Assembly: GCF_904846695.1 (NCBI RefSeq)
Contig: NZ_CAJHBR010000016.1
Coordinates: forward strand, 1 to 64,000
Length of the DNA: 64,000 nt
Direction of reading: 5' to 3'
Source: Psychrobacter urativorans
GTDB lineage: Bacteria; Pseudomonadota; Gammaproteobacteria; Pseudomonadales; Moraxellaceae
A program made the translations under genes and the position numbers. A model generated the notes under the pieces. The model saw only the letters and a program-made list of their open reading frames with translations. It had not been told where the DNA came from and searched no databases. Positions 35,901-43,764 of the stretch are shown piece by piece (within the stretch, counting starts at the first letter, position 1; the number at the start of each line of letters is the position of its first letter).

Positions 35901-38079
35901 CCTCATAGTCATCGAGCATAGCTTGTAGAGAGGCCAAATCTTGATAGCCTTGTGGATCATCACTAACAGTATTGGCTTGCTGTTGTATGTTTTTATCGTA
36001 GCGACTCAAATAGCTGGTTATCAATGCCACCGATTGGGTAAGGGCCTGCAAATGCTGCGAAGTCATAGGTATATCACACTGTTGTAGCTGCTCTAAACTT
36101 TGCTCAATAGTAGCGCTGACTTCACTAATAGCCAGCAAAGCGCTAGAGCCAGAGGCCGCACGCAAAGTATGAAAGGCGCGGACAATTTTATCACTGACTT
36201 CAACCTGGCTCTGCTGCTCATTAGCCTGCACAAAATCAGTGATCTGTTGTAATAAACTATGAGCCTCTTCGCTAAATACTTGGTAAAAGGCCTGCTCTGC
36301 CTTACTTTGCGGGGTGACTACTACAACCGCTTCCGCCATAATCTCATTAACAGAATAAATCGTTTGTAGACTAGCATTAGCATGGCTATCAGTCTGCTCA
36401 TTGACGGTGATAATATCCATATCACTGACCAATTGCGCCCTAGCTATTAGCCTCTGCTTACCCCAAGCATAGTAGCTAAATTCTTGCGCTTTACTTTGGC
36501 TATAAGCATTAGCACAAGCCACCCATAGCAATGCGTCAGCTGGATAGTCTTCTCTATTTTCAGCAAAAGTAGTAAGCAGCTGTGGATAACAGCTCAACAC
36601 ATCCATAATTAACTGCTCAACATCTCTAGAAACGCTAATACTCTGTGCTAATAACTGATTAAGCAGATGTTCAATTGACCCTGCCAGCTCGGCACTAAAA
36701 TTAGCACCAACTAGGCGTCCTGACCCTTTTAAGGTGTGAAAGCCACGACGAATATCTACTAGTTCTTTAAGTTCATTAGGGTCTTGGCGCCATAGCGTGA
36801 ATAACGGCTGGATCTCAGCCAATACTTCTTTGGCTTCCTCAATAAATATCTCTTTGATATCAGGATCTATAACGTTAGTATCTGCAGGCATGGGCGCTAC
36901 TTGCTCTATAAAATATAAAAGCTCAGTGGGCATTTGCGCTTGCGAATCTGGAATATTAACGCTGTGGGGCGTCGTAGCTGTTAGTGCTTGCTTATCACTA
37001 CTGTCTGACTCTAAAGACTGATGCTTATAGTGACTGCACACTTCAAGAGTTGCCTTTATATCGTCGAAGCCATCTACCTGATCATTATTGATACTAGTAG
37101 CTATTGGCAATTCCAATATTAAGTTATCACTTTGTTGTATTAGGTTAGTCCCATCTACAGGTGACGTTTGTGACGCTAAAAAATCAGTGATTAAGCTTGG
37201 CAGCTGCTGTATTAATTGTCGCGCACTCATCATTAAGTCATCACTGATAATTACAGTACCCGCCAATACTTGCGCTAACCGCTCAGCAAGCTGGCCTGCC
37301 AAATGGCTGATATTATCAGCATCGACACTCTGCGCAGACTGTTGTAGCGTATAGAAGTTTCTTCTAACTTCAGTCAATGCAGTTGTATCTTCTGGCTCTT
37401 CTGCCCAAATTAGGAAAAAACTCTGCAAGTTACTAGTGATTTCTGTAGCTTGAGCCATAAAGCTATGACGACTAGTGTCCTCTACTGGTGCTTTATGGAC
37501 TGTTGCTTGCTCAGTATCGGACTCAGTATCGGACTCAGTAGCAGTTGTCTGCAACTGACCGCTGGCTACTACCTCACCACTATCGTCATAACGCAAGACA
37601 TCAGTAGCACTTTGATTTATTAATGACTTATTAATATAGTGAGTATTACTGGCATAATTAACTTCAGCACTATCTGGCACAGCCAACCTTGCTGCTTCTA
37701 ACTGTCCTATGGACAACAGCGTTTGGCTGATCTCATCAACAGTACTATCGATCACCGTCCGATGATAATACCCATTCTTTACATAATAATTTAATTCATT
37801 CCTGAGCAGCTGATGGGCAAAATAACCTAGACTTTTTAAGCGTGCTATCAACGAAGTGTGCTCAGCTACTGCTGCCAGCTGGCTAAGTTTACTGGCTAAA
37901 TGACTCAACCTTGGCAGATTGGCCATAACTAAAGTGCTAGCAACTTGCTGATAGTTCGCTGACATAGTGTCAACAGCAACGCTACTATGTTGCCAGCCAT
38001 CGAGTACTTGCGCTAGTTGCTGATCGAGTAGCGGCAAAAGCCATTCAAGCCTCAGAATTTCATTTGACTGGATTTTCAT
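32911..38079 (-). CDS. chpA: ChpA, multi-HPt CheA-type hybrid kinase for twitching motility
   Basis: 1722 residues, shorter than the ~2470 of P. aeruginosa ChpA. Phosphotransfer domains in order: a degenerate one with Tyr243 in place of His (NFYTLQQSA), then His448 (FHTLKGSGRLVGAN), His637 (FHTLRAASGSS) and His977 (LHTVKGGARMVAAN). The CheA dimer region and ATPase follow (N-box Asn1304 in MLRNAVDHGIED, DDGCGIDVEA, SGRGMGMDVV). A CheW domain is next, then a C-terminal receiver with Asp1648 (LLDIEMPRMDGFE). Phosphorylates PilG and PilH to steer type IV pilus extension and retraction and surface sensing. Between pilJ and chpC on one strand. Confidence 0.93.
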   Translation of the reverse strand: MKIQSNEILRLEWLLPLLDQQLAQVLDGWQHSSVAVDTMSANYQQVASTLVMANLPRLSHLASKLSQLAAVAEHTSLIARLKSLGYFAHQLLRNELNYYVKNGYYHRTVIDSTVDEISQTLLSIGQLEAARLAVPDSAEVNYASNTHYINKSLINQSATDVLRYDDSGEVVASGQLQTTATESDTESDTEQATVHKAPVEDTSRHSFMAQATEITSNLQSFFLIWAEEPEDTTALTEVRRNFYTLQQSAQSVDADNISHLAGQLAERLAQVLAGTVIISDDLMMSARQLIQQLPSLITDFLASQTSPVDGTNLIQQSDNLILELPIATSINNDQVDGFDDIKATLEVCSHYKHQSLESDSSDKQALTATTPHSVNIPDSQAQMPTELLYFIEQVAPMPADTNVIDPDIKEIFIEEAKEVLAEIQPLFTLWRQDPNELKELVDIRRGFHTLKGSGRLVGANFSAELAGSIEHLLNQLLAQSISVSRDVEQLIMDVLSCYPQLLTTFAENREDYPADALLWVACANAYSQSKAQEFSYYAWGKQRLIARAQLVSDMDIITVNEQTDSHANASLQTIYSVNEIMAEAVVVVTPQSKAEQAFYQVFSEEAHSLLQQITDFVQANEQQSQVEVSDKIVRAFHTLRAASGSSALLAISEVSATIEQSLEQLQQCDIPMTSQHLQALTQSVALITSYLSRYDKNIQQQANTVSDDPQGYQDLASLQAMLDDYEEEALVNDRLLNITHLLDGDIDALLDAEWQLDAALTTQSEPTANALSTTDDLQRIHSYISQMRQQIVQLTAKTGQSPKFTILLAALDNAYAYLDNQPMRATDAQVRNALLNGHAQLVGLFDALAGSMSLKIDTQVVESLYDISRQVGQATREQPAEVNLIVPKSQRSIEPLVVNNKDRQGLDTLKHATSIKQLIADSWPNGQPDPDILEVYLEEADELVSSSNNYLQQFLLQQFLTDDQDTEALQSLQRNLHTVKGGARMVAANGIADLAHEMETVYEKLAKQRRPITKMLSELLTACYDWIIDAIFILRQRVNPYRPTALIEALKQFSADPEGLKQIPNHSLQAQRDAIIAAKAERKPQQSATNIDQMPAMTGSFAEQGDKNSSTEMISISSSLVEQMINLSGESAINRARIEMGMSSLTTSIEEMGTTVQRLADQLRRMEGELEVQILAQIDEELLDNKDFDPLELDQYSSLNQLSKSLSESASDLVDINSTLLEKTRDSESLLLQLSRTQTELQDGLMKSQIVPFTRLTPRLERIVRQTANELNKSVELTIINADDEMDRNILERITSPLEHMLRNAVDHGIEDTQTRLQAGKERNGHITLEVLREGSEVIIHLTDDGCGIDVEAVRKKAIAKGLIDSNDDTLSDLDVMQYIFNAGLSTTDKLTQISGRGMGMDVVISEIRQLGGIVSVSSEPGQGSQFTMRIPLSVAICDALVVRVADHYYAIPLVQIERIVRVKPEQLYDYYQSGAAKLAIEDRDYRIRYLNEILSGNKFNELLVTTNTSLPLIIIKSRTGQNLALQVDQIAGSRIEIVVKPLGRQLSPIAGISAATIMGDGSVMFILDLIALMRNAPSQPVINPVLTTDQLSMTVQPTILVVDDSVTVRKVTSRFLERQGIKVLIAKDGIEAIETLQQTTPDLILLDIEMPRMDGFEVATQIKHSKHLQHIPIIMITSRTGEKHRQRAFKIGVDDYIGKPFQEKQLLKKIKSLLAHKVSLD

Positions 38080-38292
38080 AGGACTATCCTAACTTATTAA
38101 AACACCAATTGTTGCCAGTTTTTTCTTTTAGCGACTATATTTATGACCCAACAATACTGTTAATTTAATACTAGTTATGACTCAGCAAATAGCTGTAAGC
38201 GTTCGGTATATTTGGCTGCTCAATGCCTATATATACGCTGTTATAGAGAAGCTACTTTCTATTATCAAAGCTCTATTTTCTATATCAAAGCG

Positions 38293-39654
38293 CTAGCTAT
38301 TATTCGATAACTTAAAGCCTGTAACCGACTGTTGCAATGCTCCTGCCATTGCACTTAGCTCACCTACCGAACGGGCGGTCGCCATAGTGCCTGCAGAGGT
38401 CTGTGAAGTGATGTTTTGAATAACGGTCATGGTGCTGGAGATTTGACCAGCTGATTGCGCTTGCTGCTGTGCAGCATTGGAGATGTTTTGAATCAGATCG
38501 GACAGAGTGTTAGAGACGTTTTGTACTTGTTCTAGGGCTTCACCTGCATCTTTTGCCAAACGTGCGCCACGCACAACCTCTGAGGTGGTCGACTCCATTG
38601 ATATCACTGCTTCACTAGTATCAGCTTGAATGGTTTTAACCAGAGTCTCGATCTGCTTTGTTGCTTTGGCTGAGCACTCAGCCAGACGCTGTACTTCGTC
38701 AGCCACTACCGCAAATCCTCGTCCAGCCTCCCCTGCCATCGATGCTTGAATAGCGGCATTGAGTGCCAAAACGTTAGTCTGATCGGCAATGTCGTTGATT
38801 AAGTTGACGATATCACCAATCTCTTGTGAGGACTCACCTAAGCGTTTAATACGCTTTGAGGTCTCTTGAATCTGGTTACGAATAACGTTCATACCTTCGA
38901 TTGAACGCTGGACTACTTCTGCTCCGTTATAGGCAATAGCAACAGAGCGCTCAGCGACAGTCGCCGATTCAGTAGCGTTAGTCGATACTTGGTCAATCGA
39001 TATCACCATATCGCTAATGGCTGCTGACACCCCAGTAATCTCTTGCGCTTGTAGCGCGGAAGCTGCTACCAGTTCACCCGCTTTGAGCTGGGTTTGCTCC
39101 GAGGATTGAGAAACTTGGTCAGCGGTACTATTAATAACTAATACCAGCTGACGCAACTGATCGATAGCGAAGTTAACTGAGTCAGCAATAGCACCAGTAA
39201 AATCTTCTGATACAGTAGCGTTAACCGTCAAATCCCCTTCTGCTAAATCCCCCAATTCATCTAGTAGGCGCAAAATAGCCATCTGGTTACGCTCATTTTC
39301 CTGTTGGATTTGGCGGGCGCGTTCCGACTCTATTTCGGCCTCTTGACGACGACGTAAGGTTTCTTTTTCAATCAAATCCCGCTCACTACTACCCCGCTGT
39401 TTGAATAGTTGAGCTAAAGCATATACCGCGCACAGCAAGCCTAATAAAAACACTACTGACGGTAGTAAGACTGCTTGATTAAAATTACTTAAATACTGGC
39501 TTACTGAATTTAGAGAATGGATCATCCATAGTAAGCAAGCCCCACTCACTAAGGCAAAAAACCCTAATAAAAATTTCCATTTATTATCGTTTTCTTCAGT
39601 AGCAAGCACAGGTTTATTAACCCTAAGTACAGCGCTTTTCGTCATATCATTCAT
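38293..39654 (-). CDS. pilJ: PilJ-like methyl-accepting protein, periplasmic sensor domain missing
   Basis: 453 residues from ATG at 39654 (AAGGA 8 bases upstream; the frame opens further at 39684). Helix 1 is ~26-45 and helix 2 ~64-84, with only ~18 residues between them, so the ~270-residue periplasmic PilJ domains of P. aeruginosa PilJ (~680 residues) are absent. The cytoplasmic part is intact: a HAMP-like stretch near 130-180, then the signalling hairpin with [20 protein letters not shown] and [16 protein letters not shown]. Position between pilI and chpA fixes the identity. It must sense through its membrane helices or a partner protein. Confidence 0.88.
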   Translation of the reverse strand: MNDMTKSAVLRVNKPVLATEENDNKWKFLLGFFALVSGACLLWMIHSLNSVSQYLSNFNQAVLLPSVVFLLGLLCAVYALAQLFKQRGSSERDLIEKETLRRRQEAEIESERARQIQQENERNQMAILRLLDELGDLAEGDLTVNATVSEDFTGAIADSVNFAIDQLRQLVLVINSTADQVSQSSEQTQLKAGELVAASALQAQEITGVSAAISDMVISIDQVSTNATESATVAERSVAIAYNGAEVVQRSIEGMNVIRNQIQETSKRIKRLGESSQEIGDIVNLINDIADQTNVLALNAAIQASMAGEAGRGFAVVADEVQRLAECSAKATKQIETLVKTIQADTSEAVISMESTTSEVVRGARLAKDAGEALEQVQNVSNTLSDLIQNISNAAQQQAQSAGQISSTMTVIQNITSQTSAGTMATARSVGELSAMAGALQQSVTGFKLSNNS

Positions 39655-39667
39655 TGTGGTTATTCCT

Positions 39668-40198
39668 TTATATTGCCGCATCACTATAGCGTGGGTCTTG
39701 TGCTAATAAACTTGGCATAAAAATAAACCAATCCTGTTGGTCTTTTAGAAACTTGCCATGATTATAAAGAGCAAATGGCGAATGAATATCTATAGGCTCA
39801 GCACAGTACTGTTGACGAGTAAACTGCTCAATACCCAACACTCGATCGACGATCAATCCGGAGAATAAGCTATGATGATCGATGACGATCACTTTACGTT
39901 GGTTCATTTTTGGCAACTGACTGGGCACTGATAATAATTTGCATAAGTCAGTCAGTGGCAACAAGCGTCCACGAACATTAGCAACACCTAATAACCAAGG
40001 TTGCGCGAGCGGCATACGAGTGTACTCAGGCATTGTAAGCACCTCCGACACCTCTCCTATAGGGGCAACTAAGCGCTGACCACCAAGCTCAAATACCACC
40101 CCTCGCCAGTCATAATCTTGTCCGCTTTGACGGCCACTAAGACGTGCTTGAGCTAAATCTGCTAGACGCAGTAGTTCAATGAACCCTCTAGAAGCCAC
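39668..40198 (-). CDS. pilI: PilI, CheW-like coupling protein
   Basis: 176 residues from GTG at 40198, almost touching the pilH stop (translational coupling). CheW features: [63 protein letters not shown]. Links PilJ to ChpA. The start has no clear ribosome site, so a shorter form is possible. Confidence 0.9.
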   Translation of the reverse strand: MASRGFIELLRLADLAQARLSGRQSGQDYDWRGVVFELGGQRLVAPIGEVSEVLTMPEYTRMPLAQPWLLGVANVRGRLLPLTDLCKLLSVPSQLPKMNQRKVIVIDHHSLFSGLIVDRVLGIEQFTRQQYCAEPIDIHSPFALYNHGKFLKDQQDWFIFMPSLLAQDPRYSDAAI

Positions 40199-40201
40199 CC
40201 T

Positions 40202-40564
40202 TTACTCCATTACCATACGCATAATCCGCATCAATTCAGATTCATCGATAGGCTTAGTCAAATACTCTTTTGCGCCTTGACGTTTACCCCAAACTTGGTC
40301 AGTCTCTTGATTTTTGGTACTGATCATCACCACCGGAATATGGGCTGTGGTTTTGTCATGGGTGATTTTACGAGTAGCTTGGAAGCCATTCATCTCTGGC
40401 ATCACCACATCCATCAAGATAACGTCGGGCAAATGCTCAGTAGCCATTTGGTAACCTTGCTCACCATTAACTGCCTCCAAGACTTGATAGCTGTTTTTGC
40501 CAAGCATGTCACGAAATTTTGCTATTTCAGATGGCGAGTCGTCGATGACTAGAACTGTTGTCAT
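40202..40564 (-). CDS. pilH: PilH, single-domain response regulator
   Basis: 120 residues, one receiver domain: VLVIDDSPSEIAKF (acidic pair), VILMDVVMPEMNGFQ (phospho-Asp), VVMISTKNQETDQVWGKRQGAKEYLTKP (Thr/Ser and Lys). Length and the ISTKNQETDQVW segment match PilH, which controls pilus retraction. GGAATTCCC upstream holds the ribosome site. Second gene of the pil-chp run. Confidence 0.92.
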   Translation of the reverse strand: MTTVLVIDDSPSEIAKFRDMLGKNSYQVLEAVNGEQGYQMATEHLPDVILMDVVMPEMNGFQATRKITHDKTTAHIPVVMISTKNQETDQVWGKRQGAKEYLTKPIDESELMRIMRMVME

Positions 40565-40696
40565 GGGAATTCCTTAATTGTCGATAATATCCTTGAAGAT
40601 ATATAATTGAACCGCCCAAGGTATTTAGTAGCTGTCAATATTAACGGGGTATTGAAGCTGGTAACCTTGATGCTAGAAGAAGCGAACCGTTAACTA

Positions 40697-41074
40697 TTAA
40701 CAGTAATGATTGATCGCCTCAAACAGCTCATCTCTACTAAAAGGTTTAGTTAAATACTCATCAGAACCAACAATACGTCCACGAGCTTTATCGAATAAGC
40801 CATCTTTAGAAGACAGCATAATGACTGGCTTGCTGGCGTAATCAGGGTTGTTCTTAATAACGGCGCAAGTTTGGTAGCCATCAAGACGTGGCATCATGAT
40901 GTCGATAAAAATAATGTCTGGATTATTATCTACAATCTTTGCTAAGGCATCAAAACCATCAACAGCCGTCACCACTTCACAGCCCGCTTTTTGTAGCAAG
41001 GTTTCAGCAGTACGGCGGATGGTTTTTGAATCGTCAATAACCATCACCTTTAAACCTTCAAAATTATTTTCCAT
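40697..41074 (-). CDS. pilG: PilG, single-domain response regulator
   Basis: 125 residues, one receiver domain: VMVIDDSKTIRRTAETLLQKAGC, IIFIDIMMPRLDGYQTCAVIKNN (phospho-Asp), VIMLSSKDGLFDKARGRIVGSDEYLTKPF. Typical PilG, the ChpA output that promotes pilus extension and cAMP signalling in Pseudomonas. First gene of the cluster; the pil-chp promoter should lie in 41080-41400. Confidence 0.92.
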   Translation of the reverse strand: MENNFEGLKVMVIDDSKTIRRTAETLLQKAGCEVVTAVDGFDALAKIVDNNPDIIFIDIMMPRLDGYQTCAVIKNNPDYASKPVIMLSSKDGLFDKARGRIVGSDEYLTKPFSRDELFEAINHYC

Positions 41075-41511
41075 TATCTTTATCCTATGAACAATAGCTG
41101 GTTTTTAATAGTATCTTTATTGGCTATAAAAATGGCTTCATTTGGTTAATAATACTATTTTTCTACTATCGAAGCCTATTTAGAGCCGTTATTATTACTA
41201 ACATCATTATCGATTACTATATTATTAATAGACTATAGTCTGCTAATTAAAAAACAACTATAACACTTAATTGATCTATAATTTTAAGAGAAATTCTAAA
41301 CTGATCATTCACATTATCTTAATATTCAAATTGTTTATAAAATTAGCCCCTTAATATTTGACCAGTCGGCTTACTGGAAGTGGCGATTGCTAGTGACAGA
41401 TTATTGCTACTTTGGGCAGTGCTGACATCAACTAATAATATTTAATTGCAAGTTGAAGTAGACAGTTTGGTTTCCCCCCTTGCGCTTTGTCTATATAATT
41501 AAATAACCTTT
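41075..41511. other. Divergent region between pilG and the MFP-like gene
   Basis: 437 bases, very AT-rich, especially 41150-41350. It must contain the pil-chp promoter and that of the MFP-like gene. No repeat or ORF of note. Confidence 0.5.
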
Positions 41512-42642
41512 ATGACAACAGTAGTAGTGAAGATGAGAGTTAGTATGCTAGCTAGTAAAAAAACATCACCGTATCGCAAAAATAGCCTGCTGCTATTAAG
41601 CACGCTATTTATTGTCGGCTGTCAGCCAGCTACTGATGAAGTTTCTGCTCCTGCTCCTAACAGTGAAAACTCGCCTATCGTCGCTGATGCTGAGACGGTG
41701 ACTATGAGTCAAAATCATATTTTAAGTATCAAACCTTCACGCTATCAACCAAGTTTAGGCTTGCAAGGCGATATCGAACCTATAAGACAAGCTCGTCTTA
41801 AGTCAGCCCAAGCGCTAATAGTGCAACAAGTATTAGTGACTGAAGGTCAATGGGTGGAAGCGGGAACGCCCCTATTCGTAGTACAGCGCCAAGCACTTAA
41901 ACAATCGGCTCAAAATGATGAGGTTACCGATGAAGGTACTTATGCAAGTACTGATGCAAGTACTAATGAAGGGACTGATAGAATAAAAGTCGGTCAGCCC
42001 CCTTCCTCTAAAGCGACTACCATAGAGCTGATAACTGTCAAAGCGCCTATTACTGGTCGGGTAGATCGACTCAATATAGCAGCAGCGCAGCAAATAGCGG
42101 CTAATACCCCGTTGCTGCGTTTAGGGGATGACAATAATCTACAGTTCATCGCAACCGTGCCTATGCAAGCGCAGTCGCAACTCTCTGTAGGTCAAAACGT
42201 CAATTTCACCAGAAAAGGTATGAATGATAAATTCACTGGACAAGTCAGTGAACTGCTAGCCAGTGATAGCCCTGATAAACTGAAAGTTTATGTGCATATC
42301 ATCGATAATGAAGCCAGCCGTGGCAAGCTCAAACCTAATGTGGCAGTGAATGGTCGGGTAGACTATGGACAGATAGAGGTTGGGACTATCGTTCCTGAAA
42401 GCGCTATTCATGATGTCGATTTGTCAGTGCTAAAAGTCGCCCCTTATCGACCTATTATGCCTTTGACAGCCAACGTTTGGATTATTCAACAAGACCAACG
42501 CCTCACTCGTCAACCAGTAGAAGTTATCGAATATGACCCTATTGCTGATCGCTATCTGATCGCTGGTATTAATAACGATAGCCTGATCTGCTTAGCAGAA
42601 CTACCGCTGAAATCTGCTGGTAAAAAAGTCATTATTTCTTAA
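41512..42642 (+). CDS. Membrane-fusion-type periplasmic adaptor lipoprotein without a pump
   Basis: 376 residues; starts at 41512, 41533 or 41545 are possible, the last with GAGAG upstream and a tight lipoprotein signal (lipobox IVGC). An RND/HlyD adaptor fold is visible: GLQGDIEPIRQARLKSAQALIVQQVLVTEGQWVEAGTPL (split biotinyl-lipoyl half), ITVKAPITGRVDRLNI (second half), then a beta-barrel part. A Thr/Ser/Asp insert (~145-165) replaces the usual helical hairpin. No RND or ABC pump is adjacent; the next genes are a two-component pair. It may serve a pump elsewhere. Confidence 0.75.
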   Translation: MTTVVVKMRVSMLASKKTSPYRKNSLLLLSTLFIVGCQPATDEVSAPAPNSENSPIVADAETVTMSQNHILSIKPSRYQPSLGLQGDIEPIRQARLKSAQALIVQQVLVTEGQWVEAGTPLFVVQRQALKQSAQNDEVTDEGTYASTDASTNEGTDRIKVGQPPSSKATTIELITVKAPITGRVDRLNIAAAQQIAANTPLLRLGDDNNLQFIATVPMQAQSQLSVGQNVNFTRKGMNDKFTGQVSELLASDSPDKLKVYVHIIDNEASRGKLKPNVAVNGRVDYGQIEVGTIVPESAIHDVDLSVLKVAPYRPIMPLTANVWIIQQDQRLTRQPVEVIEYDPIADRYLIAGINNDSLICLAELPLKSAGKKVIIS

Positions 42643-42951
42643 CGCTCAGTCTATTATTACCAATAAAAGTAGCACTATTAATCCTCAAGCTATAGTGCTT
42701 AATAGCAGCAGCTGTAACATGGCGTAGAATTAGTAACAAACCAAGTCTTGTTTGCTGAGGTGTTAATTCGGCAAGATAGCAGTAACTCTGACTGTGGGAT
42801 CAAAGCCTACGGCTGTATCAACAGCCAGATAGACAAAAAAGCTACGTTAAAAAAGCAAAAAATATAACCATAGCCAGTTGACTCATTAATTATTTTTATA
42901 GACGATACCGTTAATACTTATACTATTACTCACTACATTAGAGGACCCCTT
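42643..42951. other. Intergenic region before the two-component pair
   Basis: 309 bases. An inverted repeat agcactat (42671-42678) / atagtgct (42692-42699) lies after the MFP-like gene and could be a weak terminator without T-run. GAGGACCCC precedes the regulator start. Confidence 0.5.
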
Positions 42952-43674
42952 ATGAGCAAGCAGATATTATTGATCGAAGATGATCCAGATTTAGCTGAAT
43001 TGATCAGCGATTACTTAACTATGAATTACTATGACGTTCATCATGCTGGTCTTGGTCAAGAAGGTTTAGATATCTTGGATACCAAAGAGCGTGATATAGA
43101 TCTAGTGGTTTTAGATTTGATGTTACCAGATATGGATGGTATGCAAGTTTGTCAGAAGGTTCGTGGCAATAAGAACAATATGACTAATAAAGTACCTATC
43201 ATCATGCTAACGGCCAAAGGCGATACTACCGATCGCGTCCTAGGGCTAGAGATGGGTGCTGATGACTATATTTCTAAGCCTTTTGAGCCACGTGAACTGC
43301 TAGCCCGTATTCGTGCTGTTATCCGCCGTCACGAGCAGCCTAATCAAGCAGAAAGCCAGTCAGACAGCTTAACTTTTGGTCGTTTGAGTGTCTATCCTGA
43401 TAGTCATGAAGTCACTATCGATGAGCAGCCAGTACGCCTAACTACCCATCAGTTTCAGTTGTTACATTATTTTGCCACGCATTCTGGCAAAGTACTTAAT
43501 CGTGAACAGTTATGGCAAGCGATGCCTAATGATGATAGCTCAGACAATATAGATCGCGCTATTGATGTACACATCTCACGCCTGCGTGCGCTGATTGAAG
43601 ATAATCCACGCCAGCCAAAACGCATTATTACTGTACGTGGTGTTGGTTATCAATTCGCTACTGATCAAGTTTAA
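42952..43674 (+). CDS. OmpR-family response regulator
   Basis: 240 residues. The receiver is at 1-120 (LLIEDDPDLAEL, LVVLDLMLPDMDGMQ with phospho-Asp, MLTAKGDTTDRVLGLEMGADDYISKPF). The winged-helix output is at ~140-236 (LTTHQFQLLHYFATHSGKVL, DRAIDVHISRLRALI, ITVRGVGYQF). Pairs with the kinase gene 90 bases downstream. Target genes unknown; the adaptor gene just upstream is an obvious candidate. Confidence 0.93.
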   Translation: MSKQILLIEDDPDLAELISDYLTMNYYDVHHAGLGQEGLDILDTKERDIDLVVLDLMLPDMDGMQVCQKVRGNKNNMTNKVPIIMLTAKGDTTDRVLGLEMGADDYISKPFEPRELLARIRAVIRRHEQPNQAESQSDSLTFGRLSVYPDSHEVTIDEQPVRLTTHQFQLLHYFATHSGKVLNREQLWQAMPNDDSSDNIDRAIDVHISRLRALIEDNPRQPKRIITVRGVGYQFATDQV

Positions 43675-43764
43675 TAAATATTAAACTGGCGCTTAATAAC
43701 CGCTATAATGAGGGTTATTAAGTACTAAAAATTGATCTGAGCTTATGATAATAGAGACTATTTA

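Noticed and set aside
33000-37400. Several 60-90 codon frames on the plus strand inside chpA
   Set aside because: They are antisense to a continuous 1722-residue gene with full domain content and have no ribosome sites or family features.
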